64,000 nt of DNA from Timonella corticicola (GCF_042683685.1 NZ_JBHUOP010000007.1:45297-109296), one strand, 5' to 3'; numbered from the stretch's first letter, positions 43,050-52,184 are shown. Program-made: numbers and translations. The notes: a model not told the origin generated them from the sequence alone.

Positions 43050-44594
43050 GTGGCCCCCCGTGGAGATGGACTTCTGAATCATGACCTTTTGCCCGGCGAA
43101 AAAGGACCGCAAGACGCATGTGGCGTCTTCGGTGTGTGGGCGCCCGGCGAAGAGGTAGCAAAACTCGCATACTTCGGGCTGTACGCGCTACAGCACCGAG
43201 GTCAGGAATCGGCAGGTATCGCCACCAGCAATGGTGAGCAGATCCTCATTTACAAGGATTTGGGACTCGTGTCCCAGGTCTTCGACGAAATCAAACTCAA
43301 CGCCCTTAGCGGACACATGGCAGTTGGACACTGTCGTTACTCCACTACCGGCGGTGTGACATTCGAGAACGCTCAGCCAACGCTCGGTGACACCGAGAGT
43401 GGAACAGTGGCGCTCGCCCACAACGGAAACCTGGTGAACTCCGCGGAACTCGTGGAGATGGTTCGTGCGCGTTATGGAGAGCAGACCCGCGGCGAACTCG
43501 CCCGAGGAAACACAACCGACACCGCTCTCGTCACCGCACTCTTGAAGGGTAAAAAGGGTCACTCCCTTGAGGAGACGGCTCTTGAGGTACTGCCTCATCT
43601 ACGCGGTGCGTTCTCCTTCGTGTTCATGGACGAGAACACGCTGTATGCGGCGCGCGACCCGCAGGGTGTGCGCCCGCTCGTGCTTGGTCGGCTACAACGC
43701 GGCTGGGTGGTGGCATCAGAGACTCCGGCCCTTGACATTGTGGGCGCCTCGTTTGTTCGCGAGATCGAACCTGGCGAGATGGTCATGATCGACGCCGATG
43801 GTCTGCGTAGCACCCGCTTTGCCGAGGTGGAGCGTGCTGGGTGTGTCTTCGAGTACGTGTATCTGGCCCGCCCGGACACCACGATCTCGGGCCGGTCGGT
43901 GCATGCTGCGCGAGTCGAGATGGGTCGCAAACTTGCCCAGGAGCACCCAATCGATGCGGATCTGGTCATCCCGGTCCCGGAATCGGGAACGCCAGCCGCT
44001 GTTGGGTACGCTCAGCAGTCCGGGATTCCATTCGGCCAGGGTCTCACCAAGAATGCCTACGTCGGGCGTACGTTCATTCAACCCTCGGACACCCTGCGTA
44101 ACCTCGGTATCCGGCTGAAGCTGAATCCTCTACGTGAGGTCATTCGTGGAAAGCGTCTCGTTGTCGTCGATGACTCGATTGTGCGGGGAAACACCCAGCG
44201 TGCGCTCATTCGTATGCTGCGCGAGGCCGGAGCCGCCGAGGTGCATGTGCGGATCTCGGCACCGCCGGTCAAATGGCCGTGCTTCTACGGCATCGACTTC
44301 GCCTCCCGCGCCGAACTCATCGCAAATGGACTCGACACCTCTGCGATCGCTTCCTCTCTTGGCGCGGACTCACTCGGGTACATCACCCTTGAGGCGATGA
44401 TTGAGGCCACCGAGCAGACCAGGGAAAACCTGTGTACCGCGTGCTTCGACGGTAGTTACCCGATCCCGTTGCCCGATGAGGATTCCCTGGGCAAGCATCT
44501 ACTGGAACCGTCCAGGTCGCTTGGCGCCCCAGAAGACGGCCTCAACTCGATTTCCGTATCTCAGGGCGGCGAGACCGCGCTTGAGCACCCGTGA
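43050..44594 (+). CDS. purF: Amidophosphoribosyltransferase PurF
   Basis: 514 residues from GTG. A 25-residue propeptide (RGDGLLNHDLLPGEKGPQDA) is removed to expose the nucleophile Cys of CGVFGVWAP. Glutaminase motifs LYALQHRGQESAG and TGGVTFENAQPTLG; the PRPP motif is VVVDDSIVRGNTQR near residue 370. A C-terminal Cys pattern (NLCTACFDGSYP) with earlier CFYGID suits the Fe-S-containing or Cys-ligand type. First committed step of purine synthesis. The GTG has only a weak ribosome-binding site; longer in-frame starts are not supported by the family N-terminus. Followed by purM. Confidence 0.94.
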   Translation: MAPRGDGLLNHDLLPGEKGPQDACGVFGVWAPGEEVAKLAYFGLYALQHRGQESAGIATSNGEQILIYKDLGLVSQVFDEIKLNALSGHMAVGHCRYSTTGGVTFENAQPTLGDTESGTVALAHNGNLVNSAELVEMVRARYGEQTRGELARGNTTDTALVTALLKGKKGHSLEETALEVLPHLRGAFSFVFMDENTLYAARDPQGVRPLVLGRLQRGWVVASETPALDIVGASFVREIEPGEMVMIDADGLRSTRFAEVERAGCVFEYVYLARPDTTISGRSVHAARVEMGRKLAQEHPIDADLVIPVPESGTPAAVGYAQQSGIPFGQGLTKNAYVGRTFIQPSDTLRNLGIRLKLNPLREVIRGKRLVVVDDSIVRGNTQRALIRMLREAGAAEVHVRISAPPVKWPCFYGIDFASRAELIANGLDTSAIASSLGADSLGYITLEAMIEATEQTRENLCTACFDGSYPIPLPDEDSLGKHLLEPSRSLGAPEDGLNSISVSQGGETALEHP

Positions 44595-44623
44595 CCAGAC
44601 CCTCGCACACCTTGGGAGTAGCA

Positions 44624-45727
44624 GTGACTGACGGCATTACGTACGCAGCAGCGGGAGTGGACACCGCTGCGGGAGATCGTGCGGTAGAGCTTATGAAAGC
44701 GGCCGTTGCAGGCACGCATGGCCCGCAGGTGGTCGGAGGGGTCGGTGGGTTCGCTGGCCTGTTCGATGCCTCCGAACTGAAGAACTACAACCGACCGCTG
44801 CTCGCCTCCTCGACCGATGGCGTGGGGACGAAGGTCGCGATCGCGCAAGCGCTCGACAAGCACGACACGATTGGCTTTGACCTCGTGGGAATGGTCGTCG
44901 ATGACATCGTGGTCTGCGGTGCTAAGCCACTTGTCATGACCGACTACATTGCAACGGGCAAGGTCGTGCCTGAGCGTGTCGCTGACATTGTGCGCGGAAT
45001 CGCCGAGGCATGCACCGTGGCCGGCACAGCGCTCGTTGGCGGTGAGACTGCCGAGCACCCTGGGCTCCTTGCACCAGATGAGTACGACGTGGCTGGTGCC
45101 GCTGTTGGTGTGGTTGAGGCCGACGAGCTGCTTGGGCCTGAGCGCGTACAAGACGGTGACGTGGTGATTGCCATGGCATCGTCTGGCATCCACTCCAACG
45201 GATACTCGCTCGTGCGAGCCGTGGTCAAGCACGCTGGTTGGGGGCTCGACCGGAACGTTGAGGAGTTTGGCCGCACGCTTGGCGAGGAACTGCTCGAGCC
45301 CACCCGCGTCTACTCTTCTGACTGCCTGGCGCTTGCTGGCGATCCTAAAGCTCAAGTGCATGCTTTCTCTCACGTTACCGGCGGTGGTACCGCACAAAAC
45401 CTTGCCCGGGTTATCCCTGCGGGATTGTCAGCGACCATTGACCGTGCAGCCTGGGAAGTGCCTGCGGTGTTCAAGGTCATGCGGGAACTGGGTAACGTGC
45501 CGTGGAACGATATTGAGCACACTCTGAACCTCGGTATCGGAATGATCGCCATCGTTGGCAAAGACGGTGCGGATGCGGCCCTTGAGCGCCTCGCCGCGTT
45601 GGGAGTGGACTCCTGGGTTCTCGGTACGATTGCGGCCGATTCTGACGAGGCGGCAAACGCGAACCTGATTCGCGGTGCGAAGGGCGTGGAGGGCGGTTCA
45701 GTCCGGCTCTTGGGCGAATATCGCTAA
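44624..45727 (+). CDS. purM: Phosphoribosylformylglycinamidine cyclo-ligase PurM
   Basis: 367 residues (AIR synthetase), closing FGAM to AIR with ATP. Conserved: ITYAAAGVDTAAGDRAVE at the N-terminus, LASSTDGVGTKVAIA, GGETAEHPG, SGIHSNGYSLVR and HVTGGGTAQNL. GGGAGTAGCA precedes the preferred GTG; a GTG at 44591 overlapping the purF stop would add eleven atypical residues. Cotranscribed with purF. Confidence 0.94.
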   Translation: MTDGITYAAAGVDTAAGDRAVELMKAAVAGTHGPQVVGGVGGFAGLFDASELKNYNRPLLASSTDGVGTKVAIAQALDKHDTIGFDLVGMVVDDIVVCGAKPLVMTDYIATGKVVPERVADIVRGIAEACTVAGTALVGGETAEHPGLLAPDEYDVAGAAVGVVEADELLGPERVQDGDVVIAMASSGIHSNGYSLVRAVVKHAGWGLDRNVEEFGRTLGEELLEPTRVYSSDCLALAGDPKAQVHAFSHVTGGGTAQNLARVIPAGLSATIDRAAWEVPAVFKVMRELGNVPWNDIEHTLNLGIGMIAIVGKDGADAALERLAALGVDSWVLGTIAADSDEAANANLIRGAKGVEGGSVRLLGEYR

Positions 45728-45750
45728 ACAGGAAGATTCTCTCGAAATAG

Positions 45751-45783
45751 TGGTGGGCCCCGTTCGATGAACGGGGCCCACCA
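45751..45783 (+). terminator. purFM terminator
   Basis: TGGTGGGCCCCGTTC pairs exactly with its complement around GAT (15-bp stem), 23 bp after the purM stop. Confidence 0.85.
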
Positions 45784-45957
45784 GTATATTCACGTGTCTA
45801 TAAGGACAAAGCATCATACGACGAAGTACCTTATTGGGCATAACAAGAGATCTCGCGGCGAAGGTGTGACACAACAACGCCGGAGATGACGCAGCGCGCA
45901 CGTTGGAACGAACTAAACGTTAAGAAGAGAACACACCAACGCGATAGGAGGCAGCGA

Positions 45958-46152
45958 TTACCGCTCGTCTGACCAATCCGAGTACGGGTCTTTGTCGTAC
46001 TCGTCATCGCTGTCGTAGCGAGAGGTGGTGGCAACGTCTGATCGACGTCCGCTCAGTTCCCGCTCAAGCGCTTCGTAGTTTGGCTCAAAGCTTGCGTACT
46101 TGAGTTCGCGCGCAACCTTTGTTTGCTTTGCCTTCTGACGGCCGCGGCCCAT
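45958..46152 (-). CDS. DUF3073 protein
   Basis: 64 residues: basic start MGRGRQKAKQTKVARELKY, then NYEALERELSG and an acidic Asp/Ser/Tyr-rich tail. This matches DUF3073, a small actinobacterial family usually found next to purM or bldC, as here. Function unknown. GGTCGGAGCC precedes the ATG. Confidence 0.88.
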   Translation of the reverse strand: MGRGRQKAKQTKVARELKYASFEPNYEALERELSGRRSDVATTSRYDSDDEYDKDPYSDWSDER

Positions 46153-46460
46153 GGCTCCGACCCCCTCAACGTAGTGCGGGGCGGGCCCTATATGCGGGCG
46201 GCCCCGTGTTCAAATAAATCTGTTCGTGGAACAACCGTACCTTGAAACTGGATGAGATTACTACTTGAGACACGGGTTTTTCTGGGGGCGAAACGGCTTG
46301 TACGCGCATTGAGCAATTTCTGCGATATGTTGTGACATATGTCACGGTTAGTGACTCGGTGGGAAACAGTGTGCTTGGAATAATGGAGGAATCGAAGCGA
46401 TCTGAACACGCACCCCCATTTACATCCGTAAGCCAGATCGCTACGTGGGAAGGTACAACA
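46153..46460 (+). other. Gene-free upstream region of bldC
   Basis: No credible coding region. It holds the CRP/GlxR-like palindrome at 46331-46346 and the promoters expected for bldC and the divergent DUF3073 gene. Confidence 0.6.
46331..46346. promoter_or_regulatory. CRP/GlxR-like site upstream of bldC
   Basis: TGTGACATATGTCACG agrees with the actinobacterial cAMP-receptor consensus TGTGANNTANNTCACA at all but the last defined base, and GTGACATATGTCAC is a perfect palindrome. It lies about 115 bp before the bldC start. Confidence 0.65.
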
Positions 46461-46688
46461 ATGTCTGAGCACGGTGAAGGACCCGAGGTTTTACTCACTC
46501 CGGGTGAAGTAGCGGCGCTGTTTCGAGTCGACCCAAAAACTGTGACGCGTTGGTCTAACGCGGGGAAGCTTCCGTCGATACGAACCCTTGGTGGGCACCG
46601 TCGGTATCGCCAAGCGGAGGTGCTGGCCCTTCTTGACCAGCGTGGAACTGTGCCCACGGATTCAGGCGCGCTCAGGGAACACCTGTAG
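46461..46688 (+). CDS. bldC: BldC-type MerR-like DNA-binding protein
   Basis: 75 residues. The single winged-helix domain LLTPGEVAALFRVDPKTVTRW, then SIRTLGGHRRYRQAEV, is nearly the same as Streptomyces BldC, a developmental regulator that binds direct repeats. There is no effector domain. The chosen ATG follows GGAAGGTACAAC; an upstream in-frame extension lacks homology. In non-sporulating actinobacteria its regulon is unclear. Confidence 0.92.
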   Translation: MSEHGEGPEVLLTPGEVAALFRVDPKTVTRWSNAGKLPSIRTLGGHRRYRQAEVLALLDQRGTVPTDSGALREHL

Positions 46689-46722
46689 TTTCTCTCCACC
46701 ATTTGTAGGCGTGGACACCATC

Positions 46723-46750
46723 GGATAGAGGAAGTTCTCGTGCTCTATCC
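46723..46750 (+). terminator. Hairpin after bldC
   Basis: GGATAGAG and CTCTATCC pair perfectly around a 12-nt loop, 35 bp after the bldC stop; the following CTCTTT is a weak T run. Confidence 0.5.
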
Positions 46751-46903
46751 GCTCTTTGGCGAGCCTTAAATGGAGCGGAGAGAGCGCTTTCAGGCCATTT
46801 TTCGTTGCGTAATTCACCTCTTAGTCCTCAAAACGGACGCGCTAGAAGCGCAAAGAAATGGTTCAATGGCTTTGAACGGCCGAGAGGCGACCCACGGAAT
46901 TAG

Positions 46904-48139
46904 GTGGCTATGCGAGATTCTCAATGGAGCGAAGCTGAGCAGGTAGAGCTCTTCTCCAATGGAGAGGTGCTGGAGATGATCTCCGGCATGTACGCATCGG
47001 CGGGTGTGCACAAGAACGCTCATCTTGTTGAACTGCATCACCGTCCAGGTGCCGGAGTGTCTGGGTTGTTTGAGGTGGTTGACGCCGGTGAGGTGGAGGA
47101 GCCAAACGCTCCGATTTATCTGGTGGGAACAACAGAAAAGATTGACCCTGAGATAAAGAACGTCGTGCGCATGTCAAGTGAGCGCGGTGAAGTGGTTTTC
47201 TGGGAGCATCCCAATGACCCCGGCCTTCCTGGACTCGCGACCGCGAGCATTCCTGAGCGTGTACAGGCCGTATGGGGTTCCGGCTCTGAACTGGTCGATT
47301 TGAACACGGTGTCTTACCGCCCACTGCGTCGTGCCGTGCTCAAGGCCAAATTTGCGGGGCAGAGCGACTGGTTGTTCCTGAAGGTCCTGCGTAAGGACGC
47401 GCAGTTGCTCTGGCGTAAACACGTGCTGTTGTATCAAGCAGGGGTACCGGTTCCCGAAGTGGTGGGCACTCCCGTGGACGAGGTGGTTGCGCTCAAGACC
47501 GTTCCTGGCGTTCCGATGGCACGTGCGATCATGGAAGCGCGCACACCGCCGATTTCAGGTGGACAGATTGTTGCGCTGTTGACGACCTTTCCCGAGGCCC
47601 TGTCCACAGTCGAAGCCCGTCCTGCATGGACTGACCGGCTCAGTTGGTACGCGCATGCGGCACGCACTGCGGTCCCTGCGCAGAGCGCGCGCATTGACAG
47701 CCTCAATAAACGTATCGATGACGTTCTGCACACCGCTGAACGTGGTCCGCGTGTGACCAACCACGGCGATTTCTACGAGGCGAACATCTTTGTTGAGGAC
47801 GGTCGTATCTGCGGTCTCATTGACGTTGACTCCGCGGGGCCGGGATACCTTATCGACGATCTGGCTTGTTTTGTCGGGCACCTCGCGGTTCTGCCAACCC
47901 TGGATGCGCGCTACAGTCACGTGCCGGAGTTTGTGGACTATTACCTGGACGAGTTCGCGCGCTATCTGGAACTTCAGGGGATATCGGTGGCCGGACTCTA
48001 TGCACGGTCGGCTGCGGTGGTGCTGACCCTTATCGCGGGAGCCCGCGATGAGGAGGACCCCCAGTGGGAAACCTCCGCGATCGCACGTCTCAAGGTCGCT
48101 GAAGAGCTTTTCTCGCGGGTCTCTGCACCTGTTGCATAG
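46904..48139 (+). CDS. Phosphotransferase (aminoglycoside phosphotransferase-like) family protein
   Basis: 411 residues. The C-terminal half has a kinase-like fold with the catalytic loop RVTNHGDFYEANIFV (His-Gly-Asp-x4-Asn) near residue 285 and the metal-binding LIDVDSAGPGYLIDDLA (the DFG equivalent). The N-terminal half carries WLFLKVLRKDAQLLWRKHVL, the likely ATP-binding Lys region. Substrate unknown; this need not mean antibiotic resistance. GTG 46904 and ATG 46910 are equally possible starts. Confidence 0.72.
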   Translation: MAMRDSQWSEAEQVELFSNGEVLEMISGMYASAGVHKNAHLVELHHRPGAGVSGLFEVVDAGEVEEPNAPIYLVGTTEKIDPEIKNVVRMSSERGEVVFWEHPNDPGLPGLATASIPERVQAVWGSGSELVDLNTVSYRPLRRAVLKAKFAGQSDWLFLKVLRKDAQLLWRKHVLLYQAGVPVPEVVGTPVDEVVALKTVPGVPMARAIMEARTPPISGGQIVALLTTFPEALSTVEARPAWTDRLSWYAHAARTAVPAQSARIDSLNKRIDDVLHTAERGPRVTNHGDFYEANIFVEDGRICGLIDVDSAGPGYLIDDLACFVGHLAVLPTLDARYSHVPEFVDYYLDEFARYLELQGISVAGLYARSAAVVLTLIAGARDEEDPQWETSAIARLKVAEELFSRVSAPVA

Positions 48140-48183
48140 GTCTCTTTGCTGATCAGAGTGCTTTTCTCGAACTGTTCGAGGAA

Positions 48184-48203
48184 AGATGAGAGGATTCTCA
48201 TCT
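48184..48203. promoter_or_regulatory. Inverted repeat upstream of the repeat-protein gene
   Basis: AGATGAGA and TCTCATCT are exact complements separated by GGAT, 130 bp before the GTG at 48333. Could be an operator, or a terminator of the phosphotransferase gene. Confidence 0.45.
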
Positions 48204-48332
48204 CCTTCTCCTCGTTGGCTAATCTGCGCCAGTCATAGTGAGGAATGTAAGAGCAACGGGTTGCCCCCGGTCCCTATGGTCCCCGATCGGACAAGGATCG
48301 CTGAAGCAGCCCACTGACGTAAGGAGAATGCC

Positions 48333-48860
48333 GTGAAGGTCCCTACCATTTGGGTGATGACGGGTGCTTTGGGTCTGGTATCTGTGACCGGATCGGTTGC
48401 AGCCGCAAGCCTCATCTCGAACCCAGGCGATGCAAAGGTCGACAATGTCTCGATCACGCCACAACAGAACGGTGAGGCCGCTGTAGCCCCCACCGAGACC
48501 GCAACCCCGCAGCCGACTGACACGCAGGGCCAGACAATGGTCACGGCGGCGTCTCCGGTGAGTGCCAACACGCCTATCACGCCGGTCAGCGCGGTGTCCG
48601 CGAAAACTCCAGTGACTCCGGTCAGCGCACAGACGCCGATCTCACCAAAGAGCCCAGTGTCCCCGAAGACACCAGTATCGGCGAAGTCCCCGGTCTCCCC
48701 GAAGAGTCCGGTGTCGGCCAAGTCCCCGGTCTCTCCCAAGACCCCGAAGTCCCCAGTCTCACCGAAGTCTCCAAAGTCGCCGGTATCGGCGAAGTCTCCG
48801 GTATCGCCTAAGAGCCCTGTCTCCCCGAAGTCTGCACGCTCCGCAAAGTCTGCTGACTAG
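48333..48860 (+). CDS. Secreted Ser-Pro-Val-Ser-Lys repeat protein
   Basis: 175 residues. A signal-like N-terminus (WVMTGALGLVSVTGSVAAAS) is followed by a Thr/Gln/Pro-rich spacer and, from about residue 75 to the end, by repeats of the units SPVSPK, SPVSAK and TPVSAK. The tail is Lys-rich and lacks LPxTG or a membrane helix. Codons for identical units differ at third positions, so the repeat is old or selected at protein level. GTG start with AAGGAG. No function known; a cell-envelope-binding or phosphorylated/glycosylated stalk is conceivable. Convergent with a two-component system. Confidence 0.75.
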   Translation: MKVPTIWVMTGALGLVSVTGSVAAASLISNPGDAKVDNVSITPQQNGEAAVAPTETATPQPTDTQGQTMVTAASPVSANTPITPVSAVSAKTPVTPVSAQTPISPKSPVSPKTPVSAKSPVSPKSPVSAKSPVSPKTPKSPVSPKSPKSPVSAKSPVSPKSPVSPKSARSAKSAD

Positions 48861-48882
48861 TTCGCTCATCCGGGGAACAGTC

Positions 48883-48914
48883 AAGGGGCCGCACGTTGTT
48901 CGTGTGGCCCCTTT
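48883..48914 (+). terminator. Terminator after the repeat-protein gene
   Basis: AAGGGGCCGCACG pairs with CGTGTGGCCCCTT around 5 nt, with T following. Confidence 0.75.
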
Positions 48915-48973
48915 ATCGTGCCTTGAACCCCAATTCGGGATTGCTGATGCTCTGCTGATATCGCTTTTCAAAT

Positions 48974-49040
48974 CGATGGGGTGTTTTTCGCCCGAAGGCC
49001 CATATTAATTATGAGGATTCGGACGAAAAACACCCCATCG
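48974..49040. repeat. Long palindrome between convergent genes
   Basis: Arms of 23 bp, beginning CGATGGGGTGTTTTTCG and ending CGAAAAACACCCCATCG, with one internal mismatch, surround an AT-rich centre (CATATTAATTATGA). It lies after the repeat-protein terminator and 24 bp from the end of the response-regulator gene. Confidence 0.8.
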
Positions 49041-49063
49041 GTGGGGAAACGGGCTGTGAGTGG

Positions 49064-49735
49064 CTAGGCGCGGGGCATGCGATAGCCGACCCCGCGTACG
49101 GTCAGGAACCATTGCGCCCCGACCTTGGCGCGAAGATAGCGCACGTACACGTCCACGACGTTCGATGAGGGGTCAAAGTCATAACCCCAGACGCGTGAAA
49201 GCAACTGTTCTCGGGTGAGTACGATGTCCACGTTGCGCATGAAGGTCTCGGCGAGTTCGAACTCACGGGCCGACAGTTCAATCGACTTGTCGCCAATGAA
49301 GAACCGTCGGGTGAGCAGTTCTATGCGCAGTGGACCGTTGGTGAACTGACTGTCGGAATCCACGGTCTGATCGTTCGAGTCGCGTACGCGCAACTTGATT
49401 CGCGCAAGCAACTCCTCAACGCGGAAGGGCTTGGCCATATAGTCGTCCGCGCCGCCTTCAAGGGAGGCAACCGTGTCATCAATGCTGGTGCGGGCGGTCA
49501 GGACGATAACGGGCAGCGTCACGCCCTCGGAACGCAACTGCTTGAGCAGGGTGAGTCCGTCTCGATCAGGCAGCCCGATATCGAGCAAGACGAGATCGAA
49601 ACTCCCGGCGCCAAGCGCGATCTGGGCCTCCCGTGCGCTACCCACGACGAATGGTTCGTACTTGGCTGCGCGCAATCCCTTCGAGATGAAGGAAGCGATC
49701 CGCTCCTCGTCCTCGATGATCAAGATCCGTGTCAT
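49064..49735 (-). CDS. OmpR-family response regulator
   Basis: 223 residues. Receiver domain: acidic pair EDEE near residue 8, phospho-acceptor Asp in LVLLDIGLPDRDG near residue 52, Thr in VLTA, Lys in AKPF. C-terminal winged helix: ELSAREFELAETFM, LTREQLLSRVWGYDFDPSSN, and RGVGYRM at the end. Overlaps the sensor-kinase start by four bases, so the two form a pair. Target genes unknown; the convergent repeat-protein gene is a neighbour worth testing. Confidence 0.93.
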   Translation of the reverse strand: MTRILIIEDEERIASFISKGLRAAKYEPFVVGSAREAQIALGAGSFDLVLLDIGLPDRDGLTLLKQLRSEGVTLPVIVLTARTSIDDTVASLEGGADDYMAKPFRVEELLARIKLRVRDSNDQTVDSDSQFTNGPLRIELLTRRFFIGDKSIELSAREFELAETFMRNVDIVLTREQLLSRVWGYDFDPSSNVVDVYVRYLRAKVGAQWFLTVRGVGYRMPRA

Positions 49736-51285
49736 AGGTCCTCCGCAGACTCGTCCCGGTTGGTTGTCTCCACGTTGAGTGCAATGGAGAAGGTCGATCC
49801 CTCGCCCGGCGTCGATATCGCCCTAAGCTCACCTCCGTGGGCCAAGACGATTGCCTGGCAGATAGACAGACCAAGCCCTGAACCCTGGACGCGCTTGGTA
49901 TCGGACCCGCGGGTGAATCGCTCAAACACCAACTCCAACTCATCGGCAGGAATGCCAACGCCGTGGTCTGCAACGCTCAGCACAACCCGTGCGGGCTCGT
50001 CCAACTCCGGCGAGACGACCTGTGCACGCAGGGCCACCGCGGAGCCCTCGTCAGAGTACTTCACCGCGTTTTCACACAGTTGCAGGAGCGCCTGTGTGAG
50101 CCGTTGCTCATCCGCCAGTACCCATGCGCCGGTGTTGGCGTCGAAAGACCAATCCCGTTCACCTAGGGCTTGGGCTTTTACGAACACTCGAGAAAGCACA
50201 TCGTCTACATCAACAGGTGCGAGCTTCACGAAGGAAGCCTTCTCGGCCTTCGCAAGCAGTAGCAGATCGTCAATGAGCGCTGCCATGCGATCAAGCTCTT
50301 CGAGCGAGATGTCTCGTGTCTCGGTGACCTCATCCGGGTCTGAGGGATCGAGCAACTCAAGGTGACCGCGCACGATCGTGACGGGGGTGCGCAGTTCGTG
50401 GCCCACATCGTCGAGAAGCTGGCGGTTCGCGGTGACCGCGTTTTCAACCCGGTCCAGCATGGAGTTGAATGTGGCGGTCAGCTCAGCCAGATCGCCCTTC
50501 GTACGCACGTCGATGCGCTGGGACAGATCGCGTTCGGAAACCTGCTTCGCGGTTTCACCAAGTGCACGTAGCGGATATAGCATGCGTCCGGTCACGAACC
50601 AGGAGACCAGCGTTGCCAAGCCGAGTGCGCCGATGGATACCCAGATGTATGGGATGAAGACTGCATTGAGGTCGGAGACCTCGGCATCGGTGTCGAACGC
50701 TACGATGTAACGGCCATCGCTTGTGTCCCCGGAGACACTCGCGGGTAGGATGACGGCGCGGTAACTAGAGATGTCGGTTGTGACGGAGCGTAGGAACACC
50801 TCATCTGTTAGCGGAACAGAGGCCGCCCAAGACAGAAACTGAGGGTCGTCTTCAAGGCGCAGGTTCACATTCGGTGGGGCAGTCCAGCGTAGGGTGTTGC
50901 CGACCGTCGCGGCGAAACCCTCGTGCGGGGCAGCCACCGTGTTCTGCATGACCTCGTACAACAGTGCCGACGCATCGGGGTAGGGTTCACGAGTCCGCGG
51001 TGACACGGGGTTTTCGAGAATGTGCTCGAATTCGTAGGTGGTCCGTTTCAGGGATTCGTCTACTCGGGTCAACATGTCACGGTGCAACAGGTAGTACAGC
51101 ATCACGCCGGTGGCTGACACCGTCACGATCATCATCGCGAGAATCCCCGCAAGCACGCGCGAACGCACTGAGGCACCCGAACGTATGTCATCGGACAACC
51201 CGGCAGAGCCGTCGGCCGTGGAACTACCAGAACGGCGCCAAGCAGGGATCGCAGGCTTGAATCTGCGTGACAGCCTGCCGCTCAC
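49732..51285 (-). CDS. Two-component sensor histidine kinase
   Basis: 517 residues: membrane helix at about 47-70, extracytoplasmic sensor of about 150 residues, second helix near 222-242, HAMP linker, HisKA box DVGHELRTPVTIVRGHLE with the phospho-His near residue 300, and the HATPase domain with N box ENAVKYS, G1 DHGVGIP and G2 GSGLGLSI. The gene precedes and overlaps the response regulator. Signal unknown. Confidence 0.92.
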   Translation of the reverse strand: MSGRLSRRFKPAIPAWRRSGSSTADGSAGLSDDIRSGASVRSRVLAGILAMMIVTVSATGVMLYYLLHRDMLTRVDESLKRTTYEFEHILENPVSPRTREPYPDASALLYEVMQNTVAAPHEGFAATVGNTLRWTAPPNVNLRLEDDPQFLSWAASVPLTDEVFLRSVTTDISSYRAVILPASVSGDTSDGRYIVAFDTDAEVSDLNAVFIPYIWVSIGALGLATLVSWFVTGRMLYPLRALGETAKQVSERDLSQRIDVRTKGDLAELTATFNSMLDRVENAVTANRQLLDDVGHELRTPVTIVRGHLELLDPSDPDEVTETRDISLEELDRMAALIDDLLLLAKAEKASFVKLAPVDVDDVLSRVFVKAQALGERDWSFDANTGAWVLADEQRLTQALLQLCENAVKYSDEGSAVALRAQVVSPELDEPARVVLSVADHGVGIPADELELVFERFTRGSDTKRVQGSGLGLSICQAIVLAHGGELRAISTPGEGSTFSIALNVETTNRDESAEDL

Positions 51286-51320
51286 GCGCGGCTACGTCCT
51301 CGAACAGGTGACACTCGTGA

Positions 51321-51608
51321 TTACTTCTTCCGCTTGGTCAACACTGAAAGGATCAAGAGCGCAGCTCCGCCGACCGCTACGCCCAAAGCGGCTTTGGCGT
51401 TTCGGGCGCGGGAGGCATCCTCATCGCCGTGGGGTAGACCGCCGCCGGTCACGAAACTGGCGGCATCGGTGGCTGCCTGCTTTGTCGCGGAGGTGAACTC
51501 GTGGGCAACGGTGCGTGGGTGTACGCGGTCGAGGAGTTCGTCCAGCGATGCGGCAAGTTCATCACGAGCGGCCTGAACCTCTGGGTCGATTTCACGCGGG
51601 GTGCTCAC
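51321..51608 (-). CDS. DUF3618 membrane protein
   Basis: 95 residues: N-terminal amphipathic region EIDPEVQAARDELAASLDEL, typical of DUF3618, and one C-terminal helix (AALGVAVGGAALLILSVLT) ending KRKK. GTG start overlaps the upstream stop (GTGA). Commonly paired with a holin-family protein as here; the pair is probably involved in the cell envelope, function not known. Confidence 0.82.
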   Translation of the reverse strand: MSTPREIDPEVQAARDELAASLDELLDRVHPRTVAHEFTSATKQAATDAASFVTGGGLPHGDEDASRARNAKAALGVAVGGAALLILSVLTKRKK

Positions 51609-52045
51609 TTGATGTCCTCCTTGATGGACGAGAGATCTTCCTTGATCCGGTTGACGGCCTCGTTGGGCATGGGCGGCACGTTGTTCTTGAGTGCCTTCAC
51701 ACCAACCAGTGCGAGGCCAGCGATGATCAGAAGCAGGATACCGCTTACGGTCAGCGCGGCGGCCCACACCGGCATCAGATTGGCGAAACCGGCCACTGCG
51801 GCAGCCAGCAGAACCCCCAGTAGGTACAGCGCAAGAACGCCCGCAGCCGCCAAGAGCCCAATGCCAAGGGCCGACTTGGTGGCCTTGGCCTTCAACTCGT
51901 TTGTGTACGACGTAACCTCTGCGCGCAGCAATCGAGCAAACTGTTCGGACACCTGCCCCACGAGTTCACCGATGCTCGGGCGCCGGGAACTCTTGGGCTG
52001 CGGGTCCTCCGCTGCATCGGATACGTGTGGGTCCTGTTCGGTCAT
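51605..52045 (-). CDS. Phage-holin-family (superfamily III-like) membrane protein
   Basis: 146 residues: soluble N-terminus with SIGELVGQVSEQFARLLRAEV, then two membrane helices (LGIGLLAAAGVLALYLLGVLL, VWAAALTVSGILLLIIAGLAL) and a polar tail ending SIKEDIK. The family name comes from phage proteins, but this chromosomal form is general in actinobacteria and no phage genes are nearby. GGAG is six bases before the preferred ATG; one four codons earlier is possible. Confidence 0.82.
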   Translation of the reverse strand: MTEQDPHVSDAAEDPQPKSSRRPSIGELVGQVSEQFARLLRAEVTSYTNELKAKATKSALGIGLLAAAGVLALYLLGVLLAAAVAGFANLMPVWAAALTVSGILLLIIAGLALVGVKALKNNVPPMPNEAVNRIKEDLSSIKEDIK

Positions 52046-52184
52046 GGGTTGCTCCAAAGGTGCGTGAAACTCTACTTCCCTAACTCAATCCTGCTCAGAG
52101 CCGTTTCGCAACTGAACGCGCTAAGAATCGTCCGCAAATGAGAGGACGTGCACAACTGACAAAGTCCCGTGGGCATCTGCTTAT

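Noticed and set aside
46166..46702. 178-residue minus-strand frame over bldC
   Set aside because: Antisense to bldC and its promoter; no motif.
51605..52045. Prophage indicated by the holin-family gene
   Set aside because: No phage neighbours; paired with DUF3618, the usual chromosomal arrangement.
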